Source of the DNA: Cryobacterium sp. SO1
GTDB taxonomy: Bacteria; Actinomycetota; Actinomycetes; Actinomycetales; Microbacteriaceae
Assembly (NCBI RefSeq): GCF_004210215.2
Contig: NZ_CP067394.1
Location: 1,798,001-1,862,000 of the forward strand
Direction of reading: 5' to 3'
DNA: 64,000 nt
In this document: one piece after another, positions 27,240 through 36,488 of the stretch
Numbering within the stretch: the first letter of the stretch is position 1
Layout of the letters: every line of letters begins with the position of its first letter
Made by a program: the position numbers and the translations under genes
The notes under the pieces: model-generated
What the model was told of the DNA's origin: nothing
The model's input: only the letters and a program-made list of their open reading frames with translations
Databases searched by the model: none

Positions 27240-28525
27240 GCCAGCCCCTCCCGGATCGGGAATCGCACCGCAACGGCGGTGCCGTGGCCCGGCGCCGACT
27301 CCAGAACGAAACTGCCGCCGAGCGCTTCGACGCGCTGCCGGATGGCGACCAGCCCGAACGAGTCCGGGCTTTGGGCCGTCGCGGCGGTGAGGGTGAAGCC
27401 CCGGCCGTCGTCGACGATGTCCAGGGCCACCTCATCGGTCATGTAGCTCAGGGTGACCTCGGCCCGGTTCGCGCGGGCGTGCTGGGCGACGTTGGCCAGC
27501 GAGCCCTGCGCGATCCGCAGCAGGGTCGTTTCCAGCGGCATCGGCAGGGCTATCGGGTCGCCCGTCACGTGCAGGCTGACCCGGGTGGCCCGTTCGCTGC
27601 CCAGCGCACTGCCAACCGCACTGCCCGCCGAGGTGCGTTCGGCCGACGCGGCGAGCCTGGTGAGGGCGCCGGGCAGGGTCTGGGTGTCGAGGGCGGGCGG
27701 GGTGAGTTCCCGGATGAATCGGCGGGTCTCCTGCAGGTTGGCCGCCGCGGTGTCCCTGGCCAGGCGCAGGTGCTCCAGTGCCGCCGGGTCGGATGTCCGG
27801 CTCTCCGCGGCGTGCAGGAGCATCTGGATGCTGGACAGGCCCTGCGCCACGGTGTCGTGGATCTCCCTGGCTAGGCGTTCCCGCTCGGCGAGGGTGCCGG
27901 CGTCCCTGGCGGCGGCGGCCAGCTGGGTGCGGGTGGCGAGCAGGTCCTCGATCAGGTGCTGCCGTTCGGCTGCCTCACGCAGGAGCGCCCGGTAGCCCAG
28001 CCCTACCGCCACCGCGACCGCGGCCCCCACCAGCGGGCCGATGGTGGCGCCCAGGCTCAGGCCCACGTGGTAGCTCATCGCCCAGATCGTCAGCACCACG
28101 CTCAGCAACACCAGCGGGATTCCCGCCCGGAGGGGCAAGACATGCAATTGCAGGAAGAACAGCGGGAAGACGATGAACGCGGCATCCGGTTCCAACACTG
28201 TCAACGCCAGCCATTCCACCAGCAGCAGAGTCATCCACACGGGCACCAACCAGGCCGACGGCCGGCGTCTGGCCAGCTCGCTGCCACCGATGTAGGTGCC
28301 GAGGAACACGGCCGCCAGCACCAGGGTGACACCCGTGCCGGCGGCGGGACCCATCAGGGTGCGAACGACCACGAGGCCGGTCAACAGCACGATCAGCAGG
28401 TGCAGGCCGATACGCAGGCCGGAGAACACCGGGGTGAGGGCCGAATGCGGCAGCCCGTCACCGATGCTGGCCGGCGGCATGGGATCCCGGCGGGCGGGGT
28501 GGGGGCGCAGGGCAATGGTGGACAT
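27236..28525 (-). CDS. Sensor histidine kinase (HisKA_3/NarX type)
   Basis: Start chosen at the ATG giving MSTIALRPHPARRDP (429 residues), preceded by TATGCT nine bases upstream. About six membrane segments span residues 30-170 with little extracellular loop, so it probably senses the membrane itself or a membrane partner. The HisKA_3 domain has phospho-His223 (ERLAREIHDTVAQGLSS), and the ATPase domain shows the N box (LANVAQHARAN), VDDGRGF and GHGTAVAVRFP. It is divergent from lepA across a 114-base region. It phosphorylates the regulator encoded next. Confidence 0.9.
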   Translation of the reverse strand: MSTIALRPHPARRDPMPPASIGDGLPHSALTPVFSGLRIGLHLLIVLLTGLVVVRTLMGPAAGTGVTLVLAAVFLGTYIGGSELARRRPSAWLVPVWMTLLLVEWLALTVLEPDAAFIVFPLFFLQLHVLPLRAGIPLVLLSVVLTIWAMSYHVGLSLGATIGPLVGAAVAVAVGLGYRALLREAAERQHLIEDLLATRTQLAAAARDAGTLAERERLAREIHDTVAQGLSSIQMLLHAAESRTSDPAALEHLRLARDTAAANLQETRRFIRELTPPALDTQTLPGALTRLAASAERTSAGSAVGSALGSERATRVSLHVTGDPIALPMPLETTLLRIAQGSLANVAQHARANRAEVTLSYMTDEVALDIVDDGRGFTLTAATAQSPDSFGLVAIRQRVEALGGSFVLESAPGHGTAVAVRFPIREGLA

Positions 28526-28639
28526 GGTCCGCTCAGCATAATCAGGCCGGCAGAAGGCGTCATCCGTCGAACGGTTGACCGGTAGGTCGGCAGGGCGGGT
28601 CACACCGGCACGGCGGGGCATGGGAGAATTGGGCCCATC

Positions 28640-30493
28640 ATGTCACCGAGAGCTCTCAAGGCGCTGGAACCGGCCGCCACCGCCCCCGCGTTCATCCGTA
28701 ACTTCTGCATCATCGCGCACATCGACCACGGCAAGTCCACGCTGGCCGACCGGATGCTGCAGATCACCGGCGTCGTCGATGACCGGTCCATGCGCGCCCA
28801 ATACCTGGACCGGATGGACATCGAGCGCGAACGCGGCATCACCATCAAGAGCCAGGCCGTGCGGATGCCGTGGGAGATGGACGGTCAGACGTATGCACTG
28901 AACATGATCGACACCCCCGGCCACGTCGACTTCACCTACGAGGTCTCCCGCAGCCTCGCCGCCTGCGAGGGCGCCATTCTGCTCGTCGACGCCGCTCAGG
29001 GCATCGAAGCCCAGACGCTGGCAAACCTGTACCTGGCGTTGGAGAACGACCTCACCATCATCCCGGTGCTCAACAAGATCGACCTGCCGGCCGCCGACCC
29101 CGACAAGTACGCCAAGGAGCTCGCCAGCCTCATCGGCGGCAGCCCCGACGACGTGCTGCGGGTCTCCGGCAAGACCGGCGTGGGCGTGTCCGAGCTGCTC
29201 GACCGGGCCACCTCGCTGATCCCGGCCCCGGTCGGCGACGCGAACGCGCCGGCCCGCGCGATGATCTTCGACTCCGTCTACGACAGCTACCGCGGCGTCG
29301 TCACGTACGTGCGCATGATCGACGGGCACCTCAGCCCGCGCGAGAAGATCCAGATGATGTCGACGCGCGCCACCCACGACATCCTCGAGATCGGCGTCAC
29401 CAGTCCCGAGCCCACGCCCAGCAAGGGCCTCGGCGTCGGCGAGGTGGGCTATCTGATCACCGGGGTGAAAGACGTCCGCCAGTCCAAGGTGGGCGACACC
29501 GTCACGACCGCGGCCAAGCCCGCCACCGAGGCGCTGCCCGGCTACACCGAGCCCAAGCCCATGGTGTTCTCGGGCCTGTACCCGATCGACGGCAGCGACT
29601 ACCCGGCGCTCCGCGAAGCGCTCGACAAGCTCAAGCTCTCGGATGCGTCCCTGGTCTACGAACCCGAAACCTCCGTGGCCCTCGGCTTCGGCTTCCGCTG
29701 CGGCTTCCTGGGCCTCTTGCACTTGGAGATCATCACCGAACGCATCGACCGCGAATTCAACCTCGACCTGATCACCACCGCGCCCAGCGTGATCTACGAG
29801 GTCACCACCGACGACAAGAAGACCGTCACGGTCACCAACCCGAGTGAGTTCCCCAACGGCAAGATCGCCGCCGTCGAGGAGCCCATCGTCAAGGCCGCTA
29901 TCCTCGCGCCCAAGGACTACGTCGGCGTGATCATGGAACTCTGCCAGGGCCGCCGCGGCACCCTGCTCGGCATGGAATACCTCGGTGAGGACCGGGTCGA
30001 GATCCGCTACACGATGCCGCTGGGCGAGATCGTGTTCGACTTCTTCGACCAGCTCAAGAGCAAGACCGCCGGTTACGCGTCGCTGGACTACGAGCCGATC
30101 GGCTCGCAGGAGGCCGACCTGGTCAAGGTCGACATCCTGCTGCAGGGCGAACAGGTCGACGCGTTCAGCGCCATCGTGCACCGCGACAAGGCCTACGACT
30201 ACGGCGTCCTGATGACCGGGCGGTTGCGGAAGCTCATCCCGCGCCAGCAGTTCGACGTGCCCATCCAGGCCGCCATCGGCGCCCGCATCATCGCCCGCGA
30301 ATCGATCAGCGCCATCCGCAAGGACGTTCTGGCCAAATGCTACGGCGGTGACATCTCCCGCAAGCGCAAGCTGCTCGAAAAGCAGAAAGAGGGCAAGAAG
30401 CGCATGAAGATGGTCGGCCGGGTCGAGGTCCCGCAGGAGGCGTTCATCGCCGCACTCTCCGGCGACGAGCCGCCCAAGAAGGAAAAGAAGTAA
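28640..30493 (+). CDS. lepA: Elongation factor 4 (LepA)
   Basis: Ribosome-associated translational GTPase of 617 residues. G1 is AHIDHGKST at 26-34, G2 ERGITIK, G3 DTPGHVDF and G4 NKID; domains II and III and the LepA-specific C-terminal domain follow ([20 protein letters not shown]). LepA acts in initiation and in back-translocation of stalled ribosomes. A GAGAAT hexamer ten bases before the ATG and the lack of a ribosome-binding site suggest a leaderless or nearly leaderless transcript. Followed five bases later by the DUF1990 gene. Confidence 0.98.
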   Translation: MSPRALKALEPAATAPAFIRNFCIIAHIDHGKSTLADRMLQITGVVDDRSMRAQYLDRMDIERERGITIKSQAVRMPWEMDGQTYALNMIDTPGHVDFTYEVSRSLAACEGAILLVDAAQGIEAQTLANLYLALENDLTIIPVLNKIDLPAADPDKYAKELASLIGGSPDDVLRVSGKTGVGVSELLDRATSLIPAPVGDANAPARAMIFDSVYDSYRGVVTYVRMIDGHLSPREKIQMMSTRATHDILEIGVTSPEPTPSKGLGVGEVGYLITGVKDVRQSKVGDTVTTAAKPATEALPGYTEPKPMVFSGLYPIDGSDYPALREALDKLKLSDASLVYEPETSVALGFGFRCGFLGLLHLEIITERIDREFNLDLITTAPSVIYEVTTDDKKTVTVTNPSEFPNGKIAAVEEPIVKAAILAPKDYVGVIMELCQGRRGTLLGMEYLGEDRVEIRYTMPLGEIVFDFFDQLKSKTAGYASLDYEPIGSQEADLVKVDILLQGEQVDAFSAIVHRDKAYDYGVLMTGRLRKLIPRQQFDVPIQAAIGARIIARESISAIRKDVLAKCYGGDISRKRKLLEKQKEGKKRMKMVGRVEVPQEAFIAALSGDEPPKKEKK

Positions 30494-30498
30494 CGATC

Positions 30499-31146
30499 AT
30501 GCGCCGCTCGACCTTCACCGACGCCGCCGTGACCTACGCGGCCATCGGCGGCACGCTCGCCCCCGACCTGATGCGCTACCCGCCCAAGGGGCACCGCCCG
30601 CTCGAGCGCACCGTGCGCCTGGGCAGCGGCGAGGACCGGTTCCGGGTGGCGACGACGGCACTGATGACCTGGGGAGTGCAGCGCGGCAGCGGCATCGAGG
30701 TCACCGACCTCGACGCCGGAACCGGCGTGCAGTACACCGGGATCGTCTTCACCGATGAAGGCACCCCGGCACCCGACCAGGAACACCCGGTGAACGAGGC
30801 CACCTTCGCCCAGGACGGCACCCCGTTCATCAGCAACGGCATGACCGTCGTGCTGAAGATCCCCAACGGCCCGTTCACCGTCGCCGCGCCGGTGCGGGTG
30901 GTCTACGTCATCGATGAGGTCGACAAGATCGGTTTCGGCTACGGCACCATGCGCGGTCACCCGCAGAACGGCGAGGAGTGCTTCATCGTCGACCGGCGCG
31001 CCGACGATTCGGTCTGGCTCACCATCCGCTCGTTCTCCCGTCCAAGCACCTGGTACTACCGGCTGGCCTGGCCGGTGCTGCGGTTCCAACAGGAGCGCTA
31101 CACCCGCCGGTACCTGCTCGCCCTCCACCCCGTCGGAATGGGCTGA
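30499..31146 (+). CDS. DUF1990 family protein
   Basis: Protein of 215 residues of the DUF1990 family, seen often in actinobacteria and plants. Characteristic segments are FTDAAVTYAAIGG, the hydrophobic GTGVQYTGIVF region, the VVYVIDEVDKIGFGYGTMRGHP core and the later GEECFIVDRRADDSVWLTIRSFSRP. The biochemical function is not known. No membrane segments or signal peptide, so it is likely cytosolic. It is coupled between lepA (five-base gap) and hemW (one-base TGATG overlap). Confidence 0.85.
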   Translation: MRRSTFTDAAVTYAAIGGTLAPDLMRYPPKGHRPLERTVRLGSGEDRFRVATTALMTWGVQRGSGIEVTDLDAGTGVQYTGIVFTDEGTPAPDQEHPVNEATFAQDGTPFISNGMTVVLKIPNGPFTVAAPVRVVYVIDEVDKIGFGYGTMRGHPQNGEECFIVDRRADDSVWLTIRSFSRPSTWYYRLAWPVLRFQQERYTRRYLLALHPVGMG

Positions 31147-32372
31147 TGGCCGGACCGCACCCGGTCGGCGACCCCGCGCCCCTGGACGGGCTGATCCCGG
31201 CCTCGGCCGCGGTCGGCGCCGCGGAACGCGACTTCGGCGTCTACCTGCACGTGCCGTTCTGCAAGGTGCGCTGCGGCTACTGCGACTTCAACACCTACAC
31301 CGCCACGGAACTCCGCGGTGTGAAGCAGAGCGACTACGCCAGCCAGGCGGTTCTCGAGGTCGAGTCTGCCGCGCGCATCCTCGCCGATTCCGGCGTGCCG
31401 GCGCGCCCCGCCGCCACCGTCTTCTTCGGCGGCGGCACCCCCACTCTGCTGCCCGCCGACCACCTGGTGCGCATGCTGCGCTCGGTGCGCGATACCTTCG
31501 GCATCGTGCCAGGGGCCGAGATCACCACGGAGGCCAACCCCGACTCCGTGGATGCGGCATACCTGCGCCAGCTGGCCGACGCCGGATTCACCCGGGTGTC
31601 CTTCGGCATGCAGTCCGCGGTTCCCCGCGTCCTGGCCACTCTCGAGCGCACTCATGATCCCGAGCGCGTGCCGCTCGTGGTGCAGTGGGCACGCGAGGCG
31701 GGCCTGGACGTGAGCCTCGACCTGATCTACGGCACGCCGGGGGAGACCATCGAGGACTGGCAGGCCAGCCTCGAGCAGGCGATCGGTCAGAAGCCCGACC
31801 ACATCAGCGCCTACTCGCTCATCGTCGAGGACGGCACCAAGCTCGCTCGGCAGATCCGTCGCGGCGAGCTCGTGCAGCCCGACGAAGACCTGCAGGCCGA
31901 CTTCTACGAGCTGGCCGACAGGCGGCTGGAAGAGGCAGGGTACAGCTGGTATGAGGTGAGCAACTGGTCCACGGACGAGGCGCACCGCTCCCGCCACAAT
32001 CTCTCCTACTGGCGCAGCACCGACTGGTGGGGCGTCGGCCCCGGGGCGCACAGCCACGTCGGCGGTGTCCGCTGGTGGAACGTCAAGCATCCGGCAGCGT
32101 ACGCCGACCGGATCCTGGCCGGCCAGTCGCCGGCCGCCGGACGCGAGACCCTGGACGACGCCACCCGCGAAACCGAACGAGTGCTGCTGCTGACCAGGAT
32201 CCGGGAAGGCATCCCGGTCGCGACGCTCTCAGCGCTCGGCCGCCGTGAGGTGGCCAGTCTGATCCACGATCGGCTGATCGACGGCCGGGCGGCCATCGGC
32301 GGGAACATCGAACTCACCCTCACGGGCCGGCTGCTCGCCGACGCCGTGGTGCGCCGGCTCCTCACGGACTGA
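31146..32372 (+). CDS. hemW: Radical SAM haem chaperone HemW (coproporphyrinogen oxidase-like)
   Basis: Start at the ATG at 31146 (MAGPHPVGDP), overlapping the previous stop by one base; the open frame extends upstream without support. The 408-residue product has the radical SAM cluster C39-x3-C43-x2-C46 (CKVRCGYC), the SAM-binding FFGGGTPTLL and EANPDS segments, and the HemW C-terminal domain. The cluster is followed by Asp rather than the aromatic residues typical of HemN oxygen-independent oxidase. HemW is thought to transfer haem to respiratory proteins, relevant next to a genome with cytochrome bd. Ended by a long hairpin. Confidence 0.9.
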   Translation: MAGPHPVGDPAPLDGLIPASAAVGAAERDFGVYLHVPFCKVRCGYCDFNTYTATELRGVKQSDYASQAVLEVESAARILADSGVPARPAATVFFGGGTPTLLPADHLVRMLRSVRDTFGIVPGAEITTEANPDSVDAAYLRQLADAGFTRVSFGMQSAVPRVLATLERTHDPERVPLVVQWAREAGLDVSLDLIYGTPGETIEDWQASLEQAIGQKPDHISAYSLIVEDGTKLARQIRRGELVQPDEDLQADFYELADRRLEEAGYSWYEVSNWSTDEAHRSRHNLSYWRSTDWWGVGPGAHSHVGGVRWWNVKHPAAYADRILAGQSPAAGRETLDDATRETERVLLLTRIREGIPVATLSALGRREVASLIHDRLIDGRAAIGGNIELTLTGRLLADAVVRRLLTD

Positions 32373-32377
32373 ACCCC

Positions 32378-32438
32378 CGCGAACTGTGAGATAAGCCCCA
32401 AAACGCGCGCGCTTGAGGGGCTTAACTCACAGTTCGCG
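32378..32438. terminator. Long palindrome between convergent genes, terminator and possible repeat element
   Basis: A 22-base left arm (32378-32399) is complementary to 32417-32438 with one mismatch, around a 17-base loop that contains a run of alternating CG. It lies between hemW (+) and a DUF4870 gene (-), so it can terminate both. The arms are much longer than those of other terminators here, which suggests it could be a dispersed palindromic element reused as terminator. Confidence 0.75.
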
Positions 32439-32450
32439 TGGGCTTTTGGG

Positions 32451-32825
32451 CTAGTTGAGGAACTTGATGGTCAGCGGGTAGCTGTACCACTCGCCCTTGT
32501 TGGCCGCGACGGCGGCGATGATGCTGAACACGATGTTGAGGATGCCGGCGGCGGCGAGGATGAGCACGCCGATGCCGATGACGGTGAGGATCCCGCCGAC
32601 AAGGTAGGCGATGGCCAGGGTGATCTGGAAGTTCAGGGCTGTCGCTGTGTGCGCACGGATGAACGGGCCACGGTCCTTGAGCACGATGTAGCCGATCAGC
32701 GCGGGCAGGAAGCTGAAGATGATTCCGCCGATGTGAATCAGGGTGGCCCACAGCTTCTCGTCGGCCGGGCTCAGCTGGCTCGGTGCCTGGTACGGGGTGG
32801 CGGGGGGAGGTGTTGCCTCTGACAT
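32451..32825 (-). CDS. DUF4870 domain-containing membrane protein
   Basis: Start at the ATG at 32825 (MSEATPPPATPYQAP), with AGGAGA upstream; an in-frame ATG at 32882 lies before the ribosome-binding site and is rejected. The 124-residue product has a Pro-rich N-terminus and three hydrophobic segments; the conserved LKDRGPFIRAHTATALNFQI motif defines DUF4870/Tic20-like small proteins. Function unknown. It is paralogous to the next gene upstream on the same strand, 94 bases away. Confidence 0.85.
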   Translation of the reverse strand: MSEATPPPATPYQAPSQLSPADEKLWATLIHIGGIIFSFLPALIGYIVLKDRGPFIRAHTATALNFQITLAIAYLVGGILTVIGIGVLILAAAGILNIVFSIIAAVAANKGEWYSYPLTIKFLN

Positions 32826-32919
32826 TGGATCTCCTTTGGGGACTCCGGTGGAAAGGCCGGGTGCGCACGGGTGTCGCTTCACCAGAATAGCGCCGCTTGG
32901 CGTTCACCGAGTGGGAAAA

Positions 32920-33321
32920 CTAGCTGATCAGGCGGAGAGAGAACGGATAGCGGTAGCCGCGGCCCTCCCGGGCGCTGAAGAAAGCGACGACCGAGAAGAT
33001 CGAGCCGAGCAGCCAGAGCACCCAGCCCAGGGACGAGAGCACCGACAACAGGCCGAAGGTGACAAGGCCCAGAACGGTGGCGGCAAGGTTGATGGTGACG
33101 TAGCCGATCAGGAGCGTGATCTGGAAGTTCAGCGCTTCCTTGCCCTCAGTGTCGGTGAACGGCCCGCGGTCCTTGAAGACCAGCCAGATGATCAGGGCCG
33201 GGGGAAAGAAGAGGATGCCGCCCAGGTGGGCCAGAGAGGCCCACTGCCGGTCCTGCTCCGGGGTGAGCGGCGCCCCGGCTGCCGGCGGTTGTGCTGGTCC
33301 CTGTCCCGTGGGATAGCTCAT
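32920..33321 (-). CDS. DUF4870 domain-containing membrane protein (paralogue)
   Basis: Start at the ATG at 33321 (MSYPTGQGPAQPP), with AAGGA upstream. It is 133 residues, with the same plan as its neighbour: Pro-rich cytosolic N-terminus, membrane helix with GILFFPPALIIWLVF, the FKDRGPFTDTEGKEALNFQI motif and a double hydrophobic C-terminal part ending RYPFSLRLIS. The pair looks like an old tandem duplication. It is divergent from hrcA, and the shared 167-base region contains the CIRCE element. Function unknown. Confidence 0.85.
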   Translation of the reverse strand: MSYPTGQGPAQPPAAGAPLTPEQDRQWASLAHLGGILFFPPALIIWLVFKDRGPFTDTEGKEALNFQITLLIGYVTINLAATVLGLVTFGLLSVLSSLGWVLWLLGSIFSVVAFFSAREGRGYRYPFSLRLIS

Positions 33322-33420
33322 GACAATGTCCTTCGGTGAGCGGTGCGTGGGTGGAGTTGGTTCAACGCTACTGCCCGAAATCCTCCGGGAGCAATGGGTA
33401 TCCCCGCCACCCGCGATATG

Positions 33421-33449
33421 ATTGGCAGTCAAACAATGAGAGTGCCAAT
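33421..33449. promoter_or_regulatory. CIRCE element upstream of hrcA (HrcA operator)
   Basis: Inverted repeat TTGGCAGTC-N9-GAGTGCCAA at 33422-33448, flanked by A and T that extend the dyad. One base of the left arm departs from perfect symmetry (G where C would pair). The nine-base spacer and arm sequence are those of CIRCE, the binding site of HrcA, and it lies 40 bases before the hrcA start. The operon hrcA-dnaJ is thus expected to be heat-inducible and autoregulated. Confidence 0.9.
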
Positions 33450-33488
33450 CCAGATCAGGCACACCGGGTACGAGGGAGGCGAATGATC

Positions 33489-34508
33489 ATGGTGTCAGAT
33501 CGCAGCCTTGAGGTGCTTCGGGTCATCGTCCAGGACTACGTCGCGTCCCGCGAACCCGTCGGTTCCAAGTCCATCGTAGACAGGCACGCCTTCGGTGTGT
33601 CGGCCGCCACGATCCGCAACGACATGGCGCTCCTCGAAGAAGAGGAATTGATCGTCGCCCCGCACACCTCGTCCGGGCGCATCCCGACCGACAAGGGCTA
33701 TCGGTTGTTCGTGGACCACCTCGCCGACCTCCGCCCGCTCACCGGCGCCCAGCGTCAGGCCATTGAGGTGTTCCTCGGGCAGTCAGCCGATCTCGACGAA
33801 GTCCTCGCCCGTAGCGTGCGACTGCTGTCCCAGCTCACCCACCAGGTCGCCCTCGTGCAGTACCCGTCGCTGTCCCGCGCCACCGTGCGCCACATCGAAC
33901 TGGTGCCGCTGAGCGACACCCGGGTGCTGTCGGTCCTGATCACCGACTCGGGGCGGGTCGAACAGCGCGTCGTCGAACTGCCCAGGGTACTGGAGGAAGC
34001 CGCACTGGCCGAACTCCGCTCCCGGCTCAACGCCGTGGTGGGCGGCCTCAGGATGAGCGAGGCCGCTACAGCACTCAACGGGTCCACCGGTCTGGGCGCG
34101 CCGGAGGTGCAGGACCTGATCGACCTGATCACCTCCACCCTGCGCGACCAGGTCGGCGCCAACCGGCAGGACCGTCTGGTCATGGCGGGCGCCGCGAACC
34201 TGGTGCGCACCGAAGAGGACTTCACCGGCAGCATCTATCCGGTGCTGGAGGCGATCGAGGAGCAGGTGGTGCTGCTGCGGCTGTTCGGCGAGATGGCCAC
34301 AGACCAGCACGGCGTGTCAGTGAGCATCGGCCGCGAGAACGCACCATTCGGGCTCGGCGAGACGTCGGTCCTCACCAGTGGATACACCTCCCGCGGTGAC
34401 GCGGCCCGGCTGGGTGTCCTCGGCCCGACCCGGATGGATTACTCCAACAACATGGCCGCCGTGCGCGCCGTCGCCAGGTACCTCTCGCGCCTGCTCGGCG
34501 AGAACTGA
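33489..34508 (+). CDS. hrcA: Heat-inducible transcription repressor HrcA
   Basis: Repressor of 339 residues that binds CIRCE and controls class I heat-shock genes. The winged-helix N-terminus (VLRVIVQDYVASREPVGSKSIVDRH) and the C-terminal GAF-like dimer domain (GRENAPFGLGETSVLTSGYTSRGD) match HrcA. The sequence begins ATG ATC ATG GTG; the ATG at 33489 is preferred because GGGAGG ends nine bases before it, whereas 33483 is only three bases away. It is next to dnaJ, with a 66-base gap, under the CIRCE element. The product appears full length. Confidence 0.95.
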   Translation: MVSDRSLEVLRVIVQDYVASREPVGSKSIVDRHAFGVSAATIRNDMALLEEEELIVAPHTSSGRIPTDKGYRLFVDHLADLRPLTGAQRQAIEVFLGQSADLDEVLARSVRLLSQLTHQVALVQYPSLSRATVRHIELVPLSDTRVLSVLITDSGRVEQRVVELPRVLEEAALAELRSRLNAVVGGLRMSEAATALNGSTGLGAPEVQDLIDLITSTLRDQVGANRQDRLVMAGAANLVRTEEDFTGSIYPVLEAIEEQVVLLRLFGEMATDQHGVSVSIGRENAPFGLGETSVLTSGYTSRGDAARLGVLGPTRMDYSNNMAAVRAVARYLSRLLGEN

Positions 34509-34574
34509 CCCCACCTATTTTCCTGCACGACTTCCCACCCAATACCGCACGCACAACCGCAAGGAGAGCCAGCT

Positions 34575-35687
34575 TTGGCTGACCATTACGAAGCACTCGG
34601 CGTCACCCGCGATGCCAGCACCGACGACATCAAGAAGGCCTACCGCAAGCTCGCCCGCCAGCTGCACCCCGACGTGAACCCCGGCGCCGAGGCGTCCGAA
34701 CGGTTCAAGACCGTCACGCACGCCTACGATGTTCTGAGTGACCCCAAGCAGCGCCAGAACTACGACCGCGGCGGCGACGGGCGCTCCGGCCAGGGCGGCG
34801 GCGGCTTCGACGCCGGCAACTTCGGCGACATCTTCGAGACGTTCTTCGGCGGTGGCGGTGGCGGCAGCCGCGGGCCCCGGTCCCGGCGCGAGCGCGGCCA
34901 GGATGCCCTCATCCGGGTCGAACTCGACCTCGACGAGGTCATCTTCGGCACCCACCGCGACATCGAGGTGGACACGGCGATCGTCTGCGCCACCTGTTCG
35001 GGCACCTGCTGCCAGCCCGGCACGTCGCCGGTCACCTGCGACATCTGCCACGGTACCGGCAGCATCCAGCGTGCCGTGCGCTCGCTGCTCGGCAACGTCA
35101 TGACCTCGAGCCCCTGTGGGTCGTGCCGCGGCTACGGCACCATCATCGCGACCCCCTGCGTGACCTGCCAGGGCCAGGGCCGCGTGCGTGCCCGCCGCAC
35201 CGTGCCGGTGGACATCCCCGCCGGCGTCGACACGGGCCTCCGCCTCCAGATGCCCGGCAGCGGCGAAGCCGGACCGGCCGGCGGGCCGAACGGTGACCTG
35301 TACCTCGAGATGAAGGTGCGTCACCACGACGTCTTCAGCCGCGACGGCGACGACCTGCTCTGCACCCTCGAGGTGCCGATGACCGACGCCATCCTCGGTG
35401 CGACAGCCACGGTCAAGGCTCTCGACGGTGACATCGAGGTGGAGCTGCGCCCCGGAGTGCAGGGCGGCGAGATCCTCACGGTCAAAGACCGCGGTGTCAC
35501 GAGACTGCGCGGCAACGGCCGCGGCGACCTGCGGGTCGGCGTGCAGGTGCTCACCCCCACCAAGCTCGACCACAAGGAGCGAGAACTGATCGAGGCCTTC
35601 GCCGCCAGGCACAAGGTTCCCGCGCCCGCCCTCAGCCAGTTCCAGCAGGGCCTGTTCGCGAAGCTCCGCGACAGGTTCCTCGGCTAG
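34575..35687 (+). CDS. dnaJ: Chaperone protein DnaJ (type I, DnaJ2-like)
   Basis: Co-chaperone of 370 residues; starts at TTG (AAGGAG eight bases upstream). The J domain has HPD in [12 protein letters not shown], then a Gly/Phe-rich region ([20 protein letters not shown]), and a zinc domain with four repeats: CATCSGTC at about 138, [16 protein letters not shown] and CVTCQGQG. The first departs from CxxCxGxG by a Cys in place of the final Gly, followed by a further Cys. Client-binding domains follow. It stimulates DnaK ATPase. It shares an operon with hrcA, as the second, HrcA-linked dnaJ of actinobacteria. Confidence 0.95.
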   Translation: MADHYEALGVTRDASTDDIKKAYRKLARQLHPDVNPGAEASERFKTVTHAYDVLSDPKQRQNYDRGGDGRSGQGGGGFDAGNFGDIFETFFGGGGGGSRGPRSRRERGQDALIRVELDLDEVIFGTHRDIEVDTAIVCATCSGTCCQPGTSPVTCDICHGTGSIQRAVRSLLGNVMTSSPCGSCRGYGTIIATPCVTCQGQGRVRARRTVPVDIPAGVDTGLRLQMPGSGEAGPAGGPNGDLYLEMKVRHHDVFSRDGDDLLCTLEVPMTDAILGATATVKALDGDIEVELRPGVQGGEILTVKDRGVTRLRGNGRGDLRVGVQVLTPTKLDHKERELIEAFAARHKVPAPALSQFQQGLFAKLRDRFLG

Positions 35688-35701
35688 GAGCCGCGGCGTA
35701 G

Positions 35702-36469
35702 ATGGCGCATTTCTTCCTGTCCGACACTCTCGTCACGTCCGCCGACGGCGCCCGCGCCGCCGACCCCGTGCCCGGGGCCGGGGCCACGGTGAGCCTCACC
35801 GGGGCCGAGGCCAAGCACGCCGTCACGGTCAGCCGGGTTCGGCCCGGCGAGACGCTACTGCTGGGCGACGGCGCCGGCCTGATGCTGGGCGTCACGGTCC
35901 TGACGGCCGCGCCGGCGGAACTCACGGCCAGGGTGGACACGGTCTCCCGGACGCCGGCGGCCAAACCGCGGATCCTGCTCGTGCAGGCACTGGCCAAGGG
36001 CGACCGCGACGAACTCGCCGTGCAGGCCGCCACCGAGCTCGGAATCGACGGGGTCATCCCGTGGGCCGCCGCCCGGTCGGTGGCCCGCTGGGAAGGTCCC
36101 AAGATCGCCAAGGGGCAGGCGCGGTGGTCCGCCATCGTTCGCGAAGCCAGCAAGCAGTCCATCAGGGGCTGGTTGCCGGAGGTGCTGCCGCTGTCCAGCA
36201 CCAAGCAGCTGGCCGTGCTGGCCACGACCAGCCGGATGCTGCTGCTCGAGCCGACGGCCGAACTCAGGCTGACCGCCGTCGCCGTACCCACCGACGACAG
36301 GGACATCGTGCTCGTCGTGGGGCCCGAGGGCGGTATCGCCCCCCGCGAACTGGACATCCTCGAACAGGCCGGCGCCAGCCGGGTGCGCCTGGGTGACACC
36401 GTGCTGCGCACGTCGACGGCCGGCCCGGCCGCGGTCGCCATCCTGAACGCAACCCTCGGCCGCTGGTAG
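35702..36469 (+). CDS. rsmE: 16S rRNA m3U1498 methyltransferase
   Basis: SPOUT-class methyltransferase of 255 residues that methylates U1498 of 16S rRNA. The N-terminal PUA-like part includes LTGAEAKHAVTVSRVRPGE, and the catalytic trefoil knot is seen at LVQALAKGDRDELAVQAATELG, VVGPEGGIAPREL and RLGDTVLRTSTAGPAAV. It starts 14 bases after dnaJ and ends 19 bases before the HIT gene, whose promoter lies in that gap. Cytosolic, length normal. Confidence 0.95.
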   Translation: MAHFFLSDTLVTSADGARAADPVPGAGATVSLTGAEAKHAVTVSRVRPGETLLLGDGAGLMLGVTVLTAAPAELTARVDTVSRTPAAKPRILLVQALAKGDRDELAVQAATELGIDGVIPWAAARSVARWEGPKIAKGQARWSAIVREASKQSIRGWLPEVLPLSSTKQLAVLATTSRMLLLEPTAELRLTAVAVPTDDRDIVLVVGPEGGIAPRELDILEQAGASRVRLGDTVLRTSTAGPAAVAILNATLGRW

Positions 36470-36476
36470 GAGCGCT

Positions 36477-36482
36477 TAAGAT
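36477..36482 (+). promoter_or_regulatory. Candidate -10 box (TAAGAT) of the leaderless HIT gene
   Basis: TAAGAT followed by six bases and the HIT ATG, without a ribosome-binding site. It begins eight bases after the rsmE stop, so phoH, ybeY and later genes may be driven from here. Confidence 0.55.
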
Positions 36483-36488
36483 AGGACT

